From Rugamonas apoptosis (GTDB taxonomy: Bacteria > Pseudomonadota > Gammaproteobacteria > Burkholderiales > Burkholderiaceae_D), in the NCBI RefSeq assembly GCF_014042355.1, contig NZ_JACEZU010000009.1:186001-250000 (forward strand): 64,000 nucleotides of DNA. Reading direction: 5' to 3'. The notes beneath the pieces were generated by a model. The model did no database searches. It had not been told where the DNA came from and saw only the letters and a program-made list of their open reading frames with translations. The first letter of the stretch is position 1; the number at the start of each line of letters is the position of its first letter. This document shows, piece after piece, positions 26,040 through 34,505 of the stretch. The position numbers were made by a program, and so were the translations under genes.

Positions 26040-26876
26040 TCAGACCGGTTCCAGCAACATGGTCGCCGCCGCCGTATTCGAGATCGGAATGTGGAAGTTG
26101 GAATGCACCACCTTCACGGCGCCGGCCACGGTGCCGCGCGCGATCAGCCAGCTGAGCAGCTCGACGCCTTCGTTGCCGCATTGCTCGACCAGGTCGATAT
26201 CGGAGAACTGGGTGGCCCATTGCGGATCGTTGACCATGCTGTCCATGAACTTGAGGTCGAACTCCTTGTTGATGAAGCCGGCCCGCTCGCCTTCGAGCTG
26301 GTGCGACAGGCCGCCCGAGCCGATCACCAGCACTTTGGCGTCCTCCGGGAAGGCGGCGATGGCGCGGCCGATGGCTTCGCCCAGTTTGTAGCAGCGGCGT
26401 GCCGATGGCAGCGGGAACAGCACCGTGTTGACGCAGATCGGCACGCTCTTGACCGGCCACTTCTGTTCCGGCCACATCAAGGCCATCGGCAGCGTGAACG
26501 CGTGGTCGACCAGCATTTCCTGGCAGGTGACCATATCGAAATCGTCGCGGATCAAACGGTCGCGGATATGCCAGGACAGGTCTTCGGCGCCCGGGAAGCT
26601 GGGCATGGTGGGGATGCCCCAGCCTTCGTCCTCGCTGCGGTATTCCGGCGCGGCGCCGATGGCGAAGGTCGGCTGCTTATCGAGGAAGAAGTTGAGGCCG
26701 TGGTCGTTGAAGCAGGACACGACGATGTCCGGTTTGACCCGGTCCAGCCATGCGCGGATCGGCGGGAAGCCGTCGAAGAACGGTTTCCAGTACGGATCTT
26801 GCTGGAGGTTTTGGTGGATCGCCTTGCCGATGGCCGGCACGTGCGAGGTGTTCAGGATGCCTACGATTTTAGCCAT
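26040..26876 (-). CDS. ligB: Protocatechuate 4,5-dioxygenase beta subunit (LigB/PmdB)
   Basis: 278 aa class III extradiol dioxygenase that opens the ring of protocatechuate between C4 and C5. Iron ligands fit His12 (NTSHVPAIG), His59 (CFNDHG) and a glutamate in EQCGNEGVE; the catalytic base fits His192 (GGLSHQLEGE). Length equals the LigB family. It starts 3 bp after the alpha-subunit stop. Gallate dioxygenase activity cannot be excluded. The later ring-fission genes are not in the window. Confidence 0.93.
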   Translation of the reverse strand: MAKIVGILNTSHVPAIGKAIHQNLQQDPYWKPFFDGFPPIRAWLDRVKPDIVVSCFNDHGLNFFLDKQPTFAIGAAPEYRSEDEGWGIPTMPSFPGAEDLSWHIRDRLIRDDFDMVTCQEMLVDHAFTLPMALMWPEQKWPVKSVPICVNTVLFPLPSARRCYKLGEAIGRAIAAFPEDAKVLVIGSGGLSHQLEGERAGFINKEFDLKFMDSMVNDPQWATQFSDIDLVEQCGNEGVELLSWLIARGTVAGAVKVVHSNFHIPISNTAAATMLLEPV

Positions 26877-26879
26877 GAT

Positions 26880-27236
26880 TTATTTCCCCGCCGCTACAAG
26901 TTTCGCTTTGAATTCTTCCTTGGTCAGTCCGGTCTGCAAGGCGCCGATGTCCTGCATGTCGAGGCCGAGCACGCCGCCGGCCAGCTTGCCGAGGAAATAC
27001 ACGCCGCCGCCCGCACGAATCAGCGACAGCACGTCGCGCTCAAGGATGGCGCGGGTCTGTTCCTGGTTGAGGCCGAATTTCTGGCAGTAGGCCCGTTCAT
27101 CGCTGACGAAGGCGTCGCGATTAACCTTGCTGTTGAACGAGTAGCACATCTTGTTGAGCGCGTAGCCGTGGCGGGCCGCGTCGCTGTCGAAGATGGGCGC
27201 GCCCGGGATGGTTCGCTTCTGCTGACTAGCAGTCAT
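26880..27236 (-). CDS. ligA: Protocatechuate 4,5-dioxygenase alpha subunit (LigA/PmdA)
   Basis: 118 aa all-helical subunit that caps the LigB active site. ALNKMCYSFNSKVNRDAF and the following YCQKFGLNQEQTRAILERD are typical LigA. AGGAGACGCAAAC precedes the ATG. First gene of the ligAB pair, divergent from a LysR gene 297 bp away, which is the likely activator. Confidence 0.93.
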   Translation of the reverse strand: MTASQQKRTIPGAPIFDSDAARHGYALNKMCYSFNSKVNRDAFVSDERAYCQKFGLNQEQTRAILERDVLSLIRAGGGVYFLGKLAGGVLGLDMQDIGALQTGLTKEEFKAKLVAAGK

Positions 27237-27533
27237 GTTTGCGTCTCCTGAAAATGTTCCGAGTGGTGTGTCGCTGCCGGATCACGCGTAGATCCCGCAT
27301 CGCCATTGCATTATTGGAGACGCAAACCATTAAATACATAGATCATTTATGATGTAATTCATGAGGATTTTCGATGCGTATAGCGATCAACATCGGCTGC
27401 GCAAGGGCTGCCGAATGACGCGCGCGGTGCGTGGCGGGGACATACGCCCGGCTATCTCAGTTGGGCATAGCAGCTATACGGCAGCGGCCGGCCACAGCAT
27501 CGATAAATGAGACAGATTGGTTACAATAAACGC
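27237..27533. promoter_or_regulatory. Divergent ligA / lysR control region
   Basis: No gene is seen here. The leader string TTTGCGTCTCC (27238-27248), part of the ligA ribosome site, recurs inverted as GGAGACGCAAA (27316-27326). AT-rich sequence with ATCATTTATGAT near 27345 is a plausible LysR binding region. No site could be proved. Confidence 0.4.
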
Positions 27534-28442
27534 ATGAACAATTTCGATTATTTGGATCTGGACGGACGGATGCTGCGCCTGCTGATCGCCGTCTACGAGG
27601 AAGGCTCCGTGACCCGCGCCGCGCAGCGGCTGGGCATCACGCAGTCGGCTGTCAGCCATATGCTCGACAAGCTGCGCGGCATCGTTGGCGACCCGCTGTT
27701 CGTCAAATCAGGGCGTTCGGTGGTGGCCACGGCGCAGGCCGGCGAGCTGGCCGCGCAGGCCCGTTTGCTGCTCGACCAGTTGCAGCAGTTCAGCAGCAAA
27801 CCCGATTTCGACCCGGCCAGCCTGGACCGCACCCTGACCATCGCCGCCAACGATCTCCAGCGCGACCTGCTGCTGCCCGCCCTGTTCGCCTTACTCAAGC
27901 AGGAGGCGCCCGGCTTAAGCCTGCGCGTGATTCCGTCCAACATCCCCGGCAGCGAGCTGCTACGCGCGGATCGCTGCCAGTTGGTCATCTCGCCACGGCC
28001 GCCGGCGGGCAGCGACATCCTCCAGCGCCGCCTGTTCAACGACCGCTACGTGGTATTCTACGATCCGCAAATGCGCCAGGCGCCGCGCAACCTGCAGGAC
28101 TACCTGGCCGCCGAGCACGTCACCGTGGTGTATGAGCCGCAACGCCATCTCGACATCGATGACTACCTGAAGAGCAAAGGCATAGAACGGCGCTTCGCCG
28201 TCAGCGTCGCCGGTTTCGCCGGCATCAAGCCCTTCCTCAAGGACTCGCCCTACCTGGCGACGCTGCCGCACCGCCTCGGGGCCAGCCAGCTGGCAGGCTT
28301 CTCCCAGACCGAGACGCCGTTCGCCTGTCCCGAGATGCCGATGTACGCCATCTGGCACCAGCGCTACCAGCAACATCCGATGATGCGCTGGCTGCTCGAC
28401 AAGCTGTACCAGGTCAGCGCGGCGATCGAACAAACCCTGTAG
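27534..28442 (+). CDS. LysR-family regulator of ligAB
   Basis: 302 aa. Helix-turn-helix GSVTRAAQRLGITQSAVSHMLDKLR near the N-terminus, then a LysR substrate domain. The ATG at 27534 gives the usual LysR start; nine upstream codons are possible but less likely. Divergent position suggests activation of ligAB in response to an aromatic inducer or ring-fission product. Confidence 0.88.
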   Translation: MNNFDYLDLDGRMLRLLIAVYEEGSVTRAAQRLGITQSAVSHMLDKLRGIVGDPLFVKSGRSVVATAQAGELAAQARLLLDQLQQFSSKPDFDPASLDRTLTIAANDLQRDLLLPALFALLKQEAPGLSLRVIPSNIPGSELLRADRCQLVISPRPPAGSDILQRRLFNDRYVVFYDPQMRQAPRNLQDYLAAEHVTVVYEPQRHLDIDDYLKSKGIERRFAVSVAGFAGIKPFLKDSPYLATLPHRLGASQLAGFSQTETPFACPEMPMYAIWHQRYQQHPMMRWLLDKLYQVSAAIEQTL

Positions 28443-28448
28443 CACCAG

Positions 28449-28487
28449 CAAAAAAAATCCGCCGCTGGCCTGTGGCCAAACGGCGGA
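28449..28487 (-). terminator. Rho-independent terminator of the ferulate operon
   Basis: TCCGCCG and CGGCGGA pair around an inner TGGCC/GGCCA stem, followed on the minus strand by an unbroken T-run of seven or more. It ends the porin transcript and lies in the gap with the convergent LysR gene. Confidence 0.8.
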
Positions 28488-28526
28488 CTGTCGCTAGCCC
28501 TTGCGCGCAAGGGCTGGCACGGCCGA

Positions 28527-29867
28527 TCAGAAGCGGTAGCGCAGGCCGAGCATCACGGCCGTCTGCGAGCCGCCTGGCGGCGGCGCGACACCGGCGCCGA
28601 CCGAGGCCGCGTACTGGGCCTTGGCGCTGTTATTGATGTGGGCCAGCTGGAAGTACGGCGAGAAGTCCTTGTTCACGAAGTAGAAGGCGCGCAGCACGTA
28701 CAGGTCGGCGTCGCGGTCCTGGTCCTTGTTGGTGATGCGGTGGTAGCCACCCTCGACCGTATAGGTTTCGTTGAAGCGCCACGCGCCTTCCAGATAGTAG
28801 GCATCGGACTTGACGGTGCCCGACGCCAGCTCGGCCTTGCGGCCCAGCCAGCCGAGGCCGACCTTGCCGCCGCTGCTGGCGTTGCCGAGATTGACGTAGC
28901 CGCCCAGGTGGCTGCGCTTGTCGGTGTCTTCCGGCCGCGTGAACGCGAGCGGTGCGGCGCCGTTGAAGAAGTTCGCCAGCGCGCCGGCGCCGCCCTTCTG
29001 CTCATCGTAGGCAGCCGCCACGCCGAAACGTGCGTCGTCGTACTTGGCCATGGCCGACCAGCCGCGGCAGGCATTGCTGCCCGCGCCCGGCAGTTCGCCG
29101 GCGCAGGTGCCCGAACCGGGTGCGCCGCCGGCGCTGTCACGCGCCAGGCTGTAGGTGGCGCCAAACGAAGCCTTGCCGAACTTGCCGCGCCAGGCCAGCG
29201 CATTGTCATAGCGCGCGTTGGGCAGGTAGGCATCCAGCGAACCGAGCGCGTAGATGTTGGGGCCCAGCAGGTCGGAATCCATGGCGAACACCAGCATCGA
29301 ATACTGACGGCCCATGGTGAAGGCGCCGTAAGCCGTATCGACACCGGCGTACAGTTGGCGGCCAAACAGGCGGCCGCCCTGCCCCAGGGTGCCGCTGTCG
29401 AAGTTAAAGCCGGTTTCCAGCACGGCAACGCCATTGATGCCGGGAACCAGCTCCTTGTTCACCTTGAAACCGAGGCGCGACGCCACCGTGCCCGTGATGT
29501 TGGGCATGCGGGTCACGCTGCCCTGGACCGTGCCGTTCTTGACGTCGGTGATGCGCTCGACGCCGCCGTCCAGCACGCCGTAGATGGACATGCCCTGCGG
29601 CAGCGCCGAGCCAGTGGCGGCTGGCGCGGCCGGTGCGGCCGGTGCGGCGGCGACCTTCTGTTCAATGTTGGATACAGCCCGCTGCTGGCTCTCCTGCTGG
29701 CCCAGCAGCTTTTGGATCAGTTGGCGCTGTTCGGCCAGTTCGCGGCGCAGCGCGTCGACCTCGCTGTCGGCGTGCGCCGGCAAGGCGCCGGCCAGGCCGA
29801 AGGCGGCGATCAGTGCGCCGACGATCGGCTTGGCGGCGCTGGTTGGACGGTGCTGGAATACGGTCAT
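28527..29867 (-). CDS. Gram-negative trimeric porin with N-terminal coiled coil
   Basis: 446 aa. Signal peptide, then a short heptad stretch (VDALRRELAEQRQLIQKLL), a Pro/Ala linker and a betaproteobacterial porin barrel (MSIYGVLDGGVERI start, ending in GLRYRF). Last gene of the ferulate operon; likely route for hydroxycinnamates or related acids through the outer membrane. Confidence 0.88.
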   Translation of the reverse strand: MTVFQHRPTSAAKPIVGALIAAFGLAGALPAHADSEVDALRRELAEQRQLIQKLLGQQESQQRAVSNIEQKVAAAPAAPAAPAATGSALPQGMSIYGVLDGGVERITDVKNGTVQGSVTRMPNITGTVASRLGFKVNKELVPGINGVAVLETGFNFDSGTLGQGGRLFGRQLYAGVDTAYGAFTMGRQYSMLVFAMDSDLLGPNIYALGSLDAYLPNARYDNALAWRGKFGKASFGATYSLARDSAGGAPGSGTCAGELPGAGSNACRGWSAMAKYDDARFGVAAAYDEQKGGAGALANFFNGAAPLAFTRPEDTDKRSHLGGYVNLGNASSGGKVGLGWLGRKAELASGTVKSDAYYLEGAWRFNETYTVEGGYHRITNKDQDRDADLYVLRAFYFVNKDFSPYFQLAHINNSAKAQYAASVGAGVAPPPGGSQTAVMLGLRYRF

Positions 29868-29917
29868 GCTTATCTCCTCATTTTATTATCATTCCCGCTA
29901 GGCAAGCCGGGGGCATC

Positions 29918-29979
29918 CCTCCCGGAAAATCCGGGAGGAAAGTCGGTATTCAGCCTCGCCAGAATCAGGCGGCGAGGCT
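29918..29979. other. Stem-loops between MFS and porin genes
   Basis: CCTCCCGGA pairs with TCCGGGAGG across AAA (29918-29938), and CAGCCTCGCC with GGCGAGGCTG (29950-29979). Neither is followed by a long T-run. They may set relative expression or stabilise the upstream messenger. Confidence 0.45.
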
Positions 29980-30020
29980 GGTTGGCTGGGTCGGCCCGGT
30001 TGGGCCAGGGTATGTGCGGA

Positions 30021-31385
30021 TCAGGCATCGGCCGGCTGCAGCAGCACCGGCTTGGACTCTGGATGGGAATTGTTCTTGACGAACAGGGCAACGGCGGCGA
30101 TCAGGCCGGGGATGGCCAGCACCGCGAAGATCTGGTCGAAACCAAATTGGCGGCGTTGCAGCTCGGCTACCAGGAACGGCGCGGCGACGGCGCCGATGCG
30201 GCCGATCGCCATCATCCAGGCCACGCCGGTGGCACGGCCGGCGGTCGGGTAGAAATTGGCCGCCAGGGCTGGCATGCTGCTTTGCGTGGTATTCATCACG
30301 GCGCCGGCCACGAACACCATCAGCACCAGCGAGCCCAGATTGCCGGCCGCCTGGCCAATGCCGTACACGCAGACGGCGGTGAGCAGATAACCGAACATGA
30401 TCACGCGGTTGGCGTTGAATTTGTCCATCAGCAGACCGAACACGATCGCACCAACGCCACCGAGCGGGAACAGCGACGTCACCAGCACGGCCGTTTTCGG
30501 ATCGAGGCCGCCATCCTTGAGCAGGATCGGCATCCAGTTGATCAGCGCATAGAAGATCACGATGCCCATGCCATAAGTCAGCCACAGCATGGTCGAACCG
30601 ACCACGTAGGAACGCGACAGGATCAAGCCGACACCGGTTTTGCCTTGTTCGGTGGCGCTGGCGCCAGGCGCCTTCTCACCCATGACGAAAGCGCTGGCCT
30701 CGCCCACCTTGTCCGAAAAACGGGACAACACGGCGCGGATACGCTCGACCGGACGGCCGCGGGCGACCAGGAACTGCACCGATTCGGGCACGATGAAGAG
30801 CATGACCAGCGCCAGGCACATCGGCAGTACGCCGCCCAGTTGCAGCACGCTGCGCCAGCCCCAGGCCGGGATCATCCAGGCCGACAGGAAGCCGCCCCAG
30901 GCCGCGCCCAGCGGGAAGCCGGTGAACATGGCGCTGGTCAGCAAGGCGCGGCGTTTGCCGGGAGCGAACTCGTTGGCCATGGTGACGGCCAGCGGCATCG
31001 CGCCACCCAGCCCGAGGCCGGTGATGAAGCGCCACGCCACCAGTTCATTGAGGCTGCCGGCGGTCGAGGAGATCAGGCTGGCCAGGCCGAACAGGCCAAC
31101 GGCGCCGCACAGCAGGAACTTGCGTCCCAGGCGGTCGGCCAGCGGGCCGATCGCCACCGAACCCAGGGCCAGGCCGGCCAGCGCGGCGCTCAGCACCGGC
31201 GCCAGTTGCGGCTTGGTCAGGCCCCATTCCTTGAGCAGGGATGGCGCGATATAGCCGATGGCGGCGGTGTCAAAGCCATCCAGCAAGATGACAAAAAAAC
31301 AGGTTGCAAAGACCAGCAAATGGAACTTGGTGAACTTGCTCTCTTCGACAAGCTTTCGTATGTCGATGGTGTTATTGGGCGTCAT
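30021..31385 (-). CDS. MFS transporter, aromatic acid:H+ symporter (AAHS) type
   Basis: 454 aa with twelve hydrophobic segments. DGFDTAAIGYIAPSL in the first helix and GPLADRLGRK in loop 2-3 are the AAHS signatures seen in PcaK and related carriers. It lies in the ferulate operon, so it probably imports ferulate, vanillate or protocatechuate across the inner membrane. Confidence 0.9.
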   Translation of the reverse strand: MTPNNTIDIRKLVEESKFTKFHLLVFATCFFVILLDGFDTAAIGYIAPSLLKEWGLTKPQLAPVLSAALAGLALGSVAIGPLADRLGRKFLLCGAVGLFGLASLISSTAGSLNELVAWRFITGLGLGGAMPLAVTMANEFAPGKRRALLTSAMFTGFPLGAAWGGFLSAWMIPAWGWRSVLQLGGVLPMCLALVMLFIVPESVQFLVARGRPVERIRAVLSRFSDKVGEASAFVMGEKAPGASATEQGKTGVGLILSRSYVVGSTMLWLTYGMGIVIFYALINWMPILLKDGGLDPKTAVLVTSLFPLGGVGAIVFGLLMDKFNANRVIMFGYLLTAVCVYGIGQAAGNLGSLVLMVFVAGAVMNTTQSSMPALAANFYPTAGRATGVAWMMAIGRIGAVAAPFLVAELQRRQFGFDQIFAVLAIPGLIAAVALFVKNNSHPESKPVLLQPADA

Positions 31386-31562
31386 GCTGTGTCTCCTCCA
31401 CTTGCCGTGGTATGTAGTTGAACCGCTAAAAAAACCGTACCTGCTGTGCCGTTTTCCGGCGGAGTGACAGGTATTGCATATGACTGATTGTGCAGGTCTG
31501 CTATATAAGGAGGAAGCGTTAGCGGGTACTAGCAGTTATACCCTTTTGCGATAGAGCGCGAG

Positions 31563-31630
31563 TAAGAGGCCGTTTCAAAAAGCCCGTGGCTTCGTTGTGG
31601 CGCCTCGCCACGGTCATTTTGAACCAGCCT
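31563..31630. repeat. Intergenic palindromic repeat, copy 1
   Basis: AAGAGGCCGTTTCAAAAAGC begins an element that ends in GAACCAGCCTCT, so the ends are inverted (AGAGGC/GCCTCT), with a GTGGC..GCCAC inner stem. Its GCCGTTTCAAAAA and TCGTTGTGGCG blocks recur inverted at 36573-36605. It fills the gap between the MFS and amidohydrolase genes. Confidence 0.6.
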
Positions 31631-31640
31631 CTAATTCCGC

Positions 31641-32510
31641 TTACGCGCCGCCCAGGCCCAGCAGGCGCATCGCATTGCGCTTCAGGATCAGCGGTGCGAC
31701 CTCCGGTTTGAAGCCTGCTTTCTCGAAATCGGCCATCCAGCGGTCGGGGGTGATCAGGGGGAAATCGGAGCCGAAAAGTACCCGTTCGCGCAACAGAGTG
31801 TTGGCATATTGCACCAGTTGTGGTGGGAAGTAGCGCGGCGACCAGCCCGACAGGTCGATCCACACGTTCGGCTTGTGCAGGCACAGCGACAACGCTTCGT
31901 CCTGCCACGGCCAGCTCGGGTGCGCCATGACGATCTGCATGTCGGGGAAGTCGATCGCCACATCCTCCAGCAACATGGGATTGGAATTGGCCACCCGCAG
32001 GCCGCCGCCGGCGCGCATGCCGCTGCCGATGCCGGAATGACCGGTGTGGAAGATCGCCGGCAAGCCGTATTCAGCGATCACTTCGTACAGCGGCCAGGCG
32101 AAGCGGTCGTAAGGCAAGAAACCTTGCACGGTGGGGTGGAACTTGAAGCCGCGCACGCCATACTCCTCGATCAGGCGGCGCGCCTCGCGCGCGCCCATCA
32201 CGCCCTTGTGAGGGTCGATGCTGGCGAAGGCGATCATCATGTCGCTGTTGGCGCGCGCCGCCTCGGCGATCTCCTCGTTGGGAATGCGACGCCGGCCGAT
32301 CTGGGCTTCGGCGTCGACGGTGAACATCACGAGGCCGATCTTGCGCTCGCGGTAGTAGGCCACCGTCTCGGCAATGGTCGGGCGCCGGTCGGAGCCGAAA
32401 TACTTGTCGGCGGCGCGGTCGAATTCATCGCCGAAATGGTCGTGGCCCTGGCAGCAGGAAACCTCGGCGTGGGTGTGGAAATCGATGGCGATCAGGTCGT
32501 CAGTGTTCAT
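31641..32510 (-). CDS. Amidohydrolase-2 family metal-dependent hydrolase
   Basis: 289 aa TIM-barrel hydrolase. IDFHTHAEV near the N-terminus, FHTGHSGIG in the middle and VLFGSDFPLI near the end carry the metal ligands of the family. In ferulate-type operons such proteins have been proposed to hydrolyse or decarboxylate aromatic acyl intermediates. Here it takes the place where some clusters have a thiolase. Exact reaction unknown. Confidence 0.78.
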   Translation of the reverse strand: MNTDDLIAIDFHTHAEVSCCQGHDHFGDEFDRAADKYFGSDRRPTIAETVAYYRERKIGLVMFTVDAEAQIGRRRIPNEEIAEAARANSDMMIAFASIDPHKGVMGAREARRLIEEYGVRGFKFHPTVQGFLPYDRFAWPLYEVIAEYGLPAIFHTGHSGIGSGMRAGGGLRVANSNPMLLEDVAIDFPDMQIVMAHPSWPWQDEALSLCLHKPNVWIDLSGWSPRYFPPQLVQYANTLLRERVLFGSDFPLITPDRWMADFEKAGFKPEVAPLILKRNAMRLLGLGGA

Positions 32511-32565
32511 GTCGCTGGTCCTTGGAGTGGGTGGTGCGGGGCCGGCGGCCAGCGCCGGCCGCCGT

Positions 32566-34425
32566 TCAAGCTTGAATCAGGAAGTCGTCCTGGCCGAGAT
32601 ACAACGCTTCGATCAGCTCGGCGCGCCGGGTCAGCACGGCGCGCTGGTTGATCGAGCCCTTGTCGGTCACTTCGCTGTGGTCGATGGATGGCGGGGTTTC
32701 CAGCAAACGGATCCAGGCGACGCGATTGGCCGATCCGGTGGCCGTGCTGTTGACGCGCGCCAGCAACTCCTTGAAGTGGGCGCGCACGGCCGGATGGGTC
32801 ATCACTTCGAACAGGTCGGCCCGTTCATCGAGCCCGGCCAGTTGCCGGCATTCGACCGGACGGGCGAAGATCAGCAGGCCGATCTGGTCGCGGTTCATGC
32901 CGGCCACCACCACGTCCTGCACATGGGGCGCGCCGGTGGTGATGACCTTGGCGCGCAGCGGGCCGACGCTGACGAAGGTGCCCGACGACAGCTTGAAATC
33001 CTCGGCGATGCGGCCATCGAACACCAGGCCCAGTTCCGGGCGCGCGTTATCGACGAACTTGAGCGCGTCGCCAGTGCAGTAGTAGCCTTCGGCGTCGAAC
33101 ACTTCGCCGCTTTGCGCCGGGTTGCGCCAATAGCCGGGCATCACGTGCGGGCCGCGCATGCGCGCCTCCAGCTTGCCATCGGTGGGCACCAGCTTGACTT
33201 CGCAACCGGGCGCCGGCAGGCCGACGTAGCCGGCGCCGATCACGCCGCCGGTCGAGAACAGGCAGGACGGCGCCGTCTCGGTCATGCCCAGCCCCACCAT
33301 CATGCGGATCAAATGGCCGCAATGGGACTCGGTGACGCGGTCGAGCCGGTCCCACGCCGCCTGCGACAGGCCGGCGCCGGCGAAGAAGAACAGCTTCAGA
33401 CGGGAGAAGAATTTCTCGCGCAACTGGGCGTCGTGTTCGAGCACCACGGTCAGGTCTTCCCACGCCTTGGGCACGTTGAAATAGACGGTCGGCGAGATAT
33501 CGCGCAGGTTGCGCAGGGTTTCGTCGAAGCGCTTGGCGGTAGGCTGGCCATCGTCGATGTAGAAGCTGCCGCCGTTGTAGAGCGCGATGCCGACATTGTG
33601 GCTGCCGCCGAAGGTGTGGTTCCACGGCAGCCAGTCGACCAGCACCGGCGGTTCCTCCGCCAGGAAAGGCATGGTCTGCAACAGCATCTGCTGGTTGGCG
33701 CACAACATGCGCTGGGTGGTGACCACGGCCTTGGGCAGCTTGGTGGAGCCGGAGGTGAACAGGAACTTGGCGATGGTGTCGGGGCCGACGGCGGCGTTGG
33801 CGGCATCGACCGTCGTCGGTGTCGTCTCCAGCAGGTCGGTGAACGGGGTGCTGGCGCGGCCAGGCAGCTCGCCCTTGCCGAGCACGATCCCGACGTTGGC
33901 ATCGAGCGCGCCGGCGATGGCCTTGGCGAACGGCTCGCCGGCCGCCGCGTACACCAGGCCCGGCGTCACCGTGTCGACGATGTGGCGCAGCTTGCCGTAG
34001 TCGGTGGCCACCAGCGAATAGGCCGGCGACACCGACGAATAGGGAATGCCCGCGTACATGGCGGCGAACATCAGCTGGCTGTGTTCGAGGTCATTACCGG
34101 ACAGCACCAGCAGCGGGCGCTCGACCGACAGGCCGCGATCGAGCAGCCATTGGCCGATGCGGCGTACGCGCGCCAGCATGTCGGCGTAGCTGATGCGGAT
34201 CCACTCGCCGTCCGCGCCGCGCGCCGCCATCAGCGTGCGTTCGGGGAACTGGCGGGCGCCCGCCACCAGGCGGTCGGTCAGGCAGCGCGGGTAGTCGCCC
34301 AGGGTTTCCAGTGGCCGGATATGCCAGACGCCGTCGGCGTCGCGCTGGATCTCCGCCGGCGGATGGCCGATGTTGACGGGCCGGTAATCCGTTTCCACGA
34401 TCGGCTTGAATGCTGCGATATTCAT
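32566..34425 (-). CDS. fcs: Feruloyl-CoA synthetase
   Basis: 619 aa AMP-forming ligase of the feruloyl-CoA synthase type, longer than FadD. ATP loop FLFTSGSTKLPKAV and DWLPWNHTFGGSHN, characteristic of Fcs/FerA, are visible. It converts ferulate, caffeate or p-coumarate to the CoA ester that the hydratase-lyase at 38126-38959 then cleaves. ATG with GGAGAC upstream. Confidence 0.92.
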   Translation of the reverse strand: MNIAAFKPIVETDYRPVNIGHPPAEIQRDADGVWHIRPLETLGDYPRCLTDRLVAGARQFPERTLMAARGADGEWIRISYADMLARVRRIGQWLLDRGLSVERPLLVLSGNDLEHSQLMFAAMYAGIPYSSVSPAYSLVATDYGKLRHIVDTVTPGLVYAAAGEPFAKAIAGALDANVGIVLGKGELPGRASTPFTDLLETTPTTVDAANAAVGPDTIAKFLFTSGSTKLPKAVVTTQRMLCANQQMLLQTMPFLAEEPPVLVDWLPWNHTFGGSHNVGIALYNGGSFYIDDGQPTAKRFDETLRNLRDISPTVYFNVPKAWEDLTVVLEHDAQLREKFFSRLKLFFFAGAGLSQAAWDRLDRVTESHCGHLIRMMVGLGMTETAPSCLFSTGGVIGAGYVGLPAPGCEVKLVPTDGKLEARMRGPHVMPGYWRNPAQSGEVFDAEGYYCTGDALKFVDNARPELGLVFDGRIAEDFKLSSGTFVSVGPLRAKVITTGAPHVQDVVVAGMNRDQIGLLIFARPVECRQLAGLDERADLFEVMTHPAVRAHFKELLARVNSTATGSANRVAWIRLLETPPSIDHSEVTDKGSINQRAVLTRRAELIEALYLGQDDFLIQA

Positions 34426-34505
34426 GTTGTCTCCTGTAGTCGTATTGTCTGGCGATAGCGCGCGATGTTCAAGACATCTTGTTCAGCGCGCCACGCCGTG
34501 GGAAT

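Noticed and set aside
28638..31421. 927-codon open frame opposite the porin and MFS genes
   Set aside because: It crosses two genuine minus-strand genes and their gap, has no recognisable domain, and is an antisense artefact.
32374..34458. 694-codon open frame opposite feruloyl-CoA synthetase
   Set aside because: Antisense to fcs with no motifs; His/Ala/Arg-rich.
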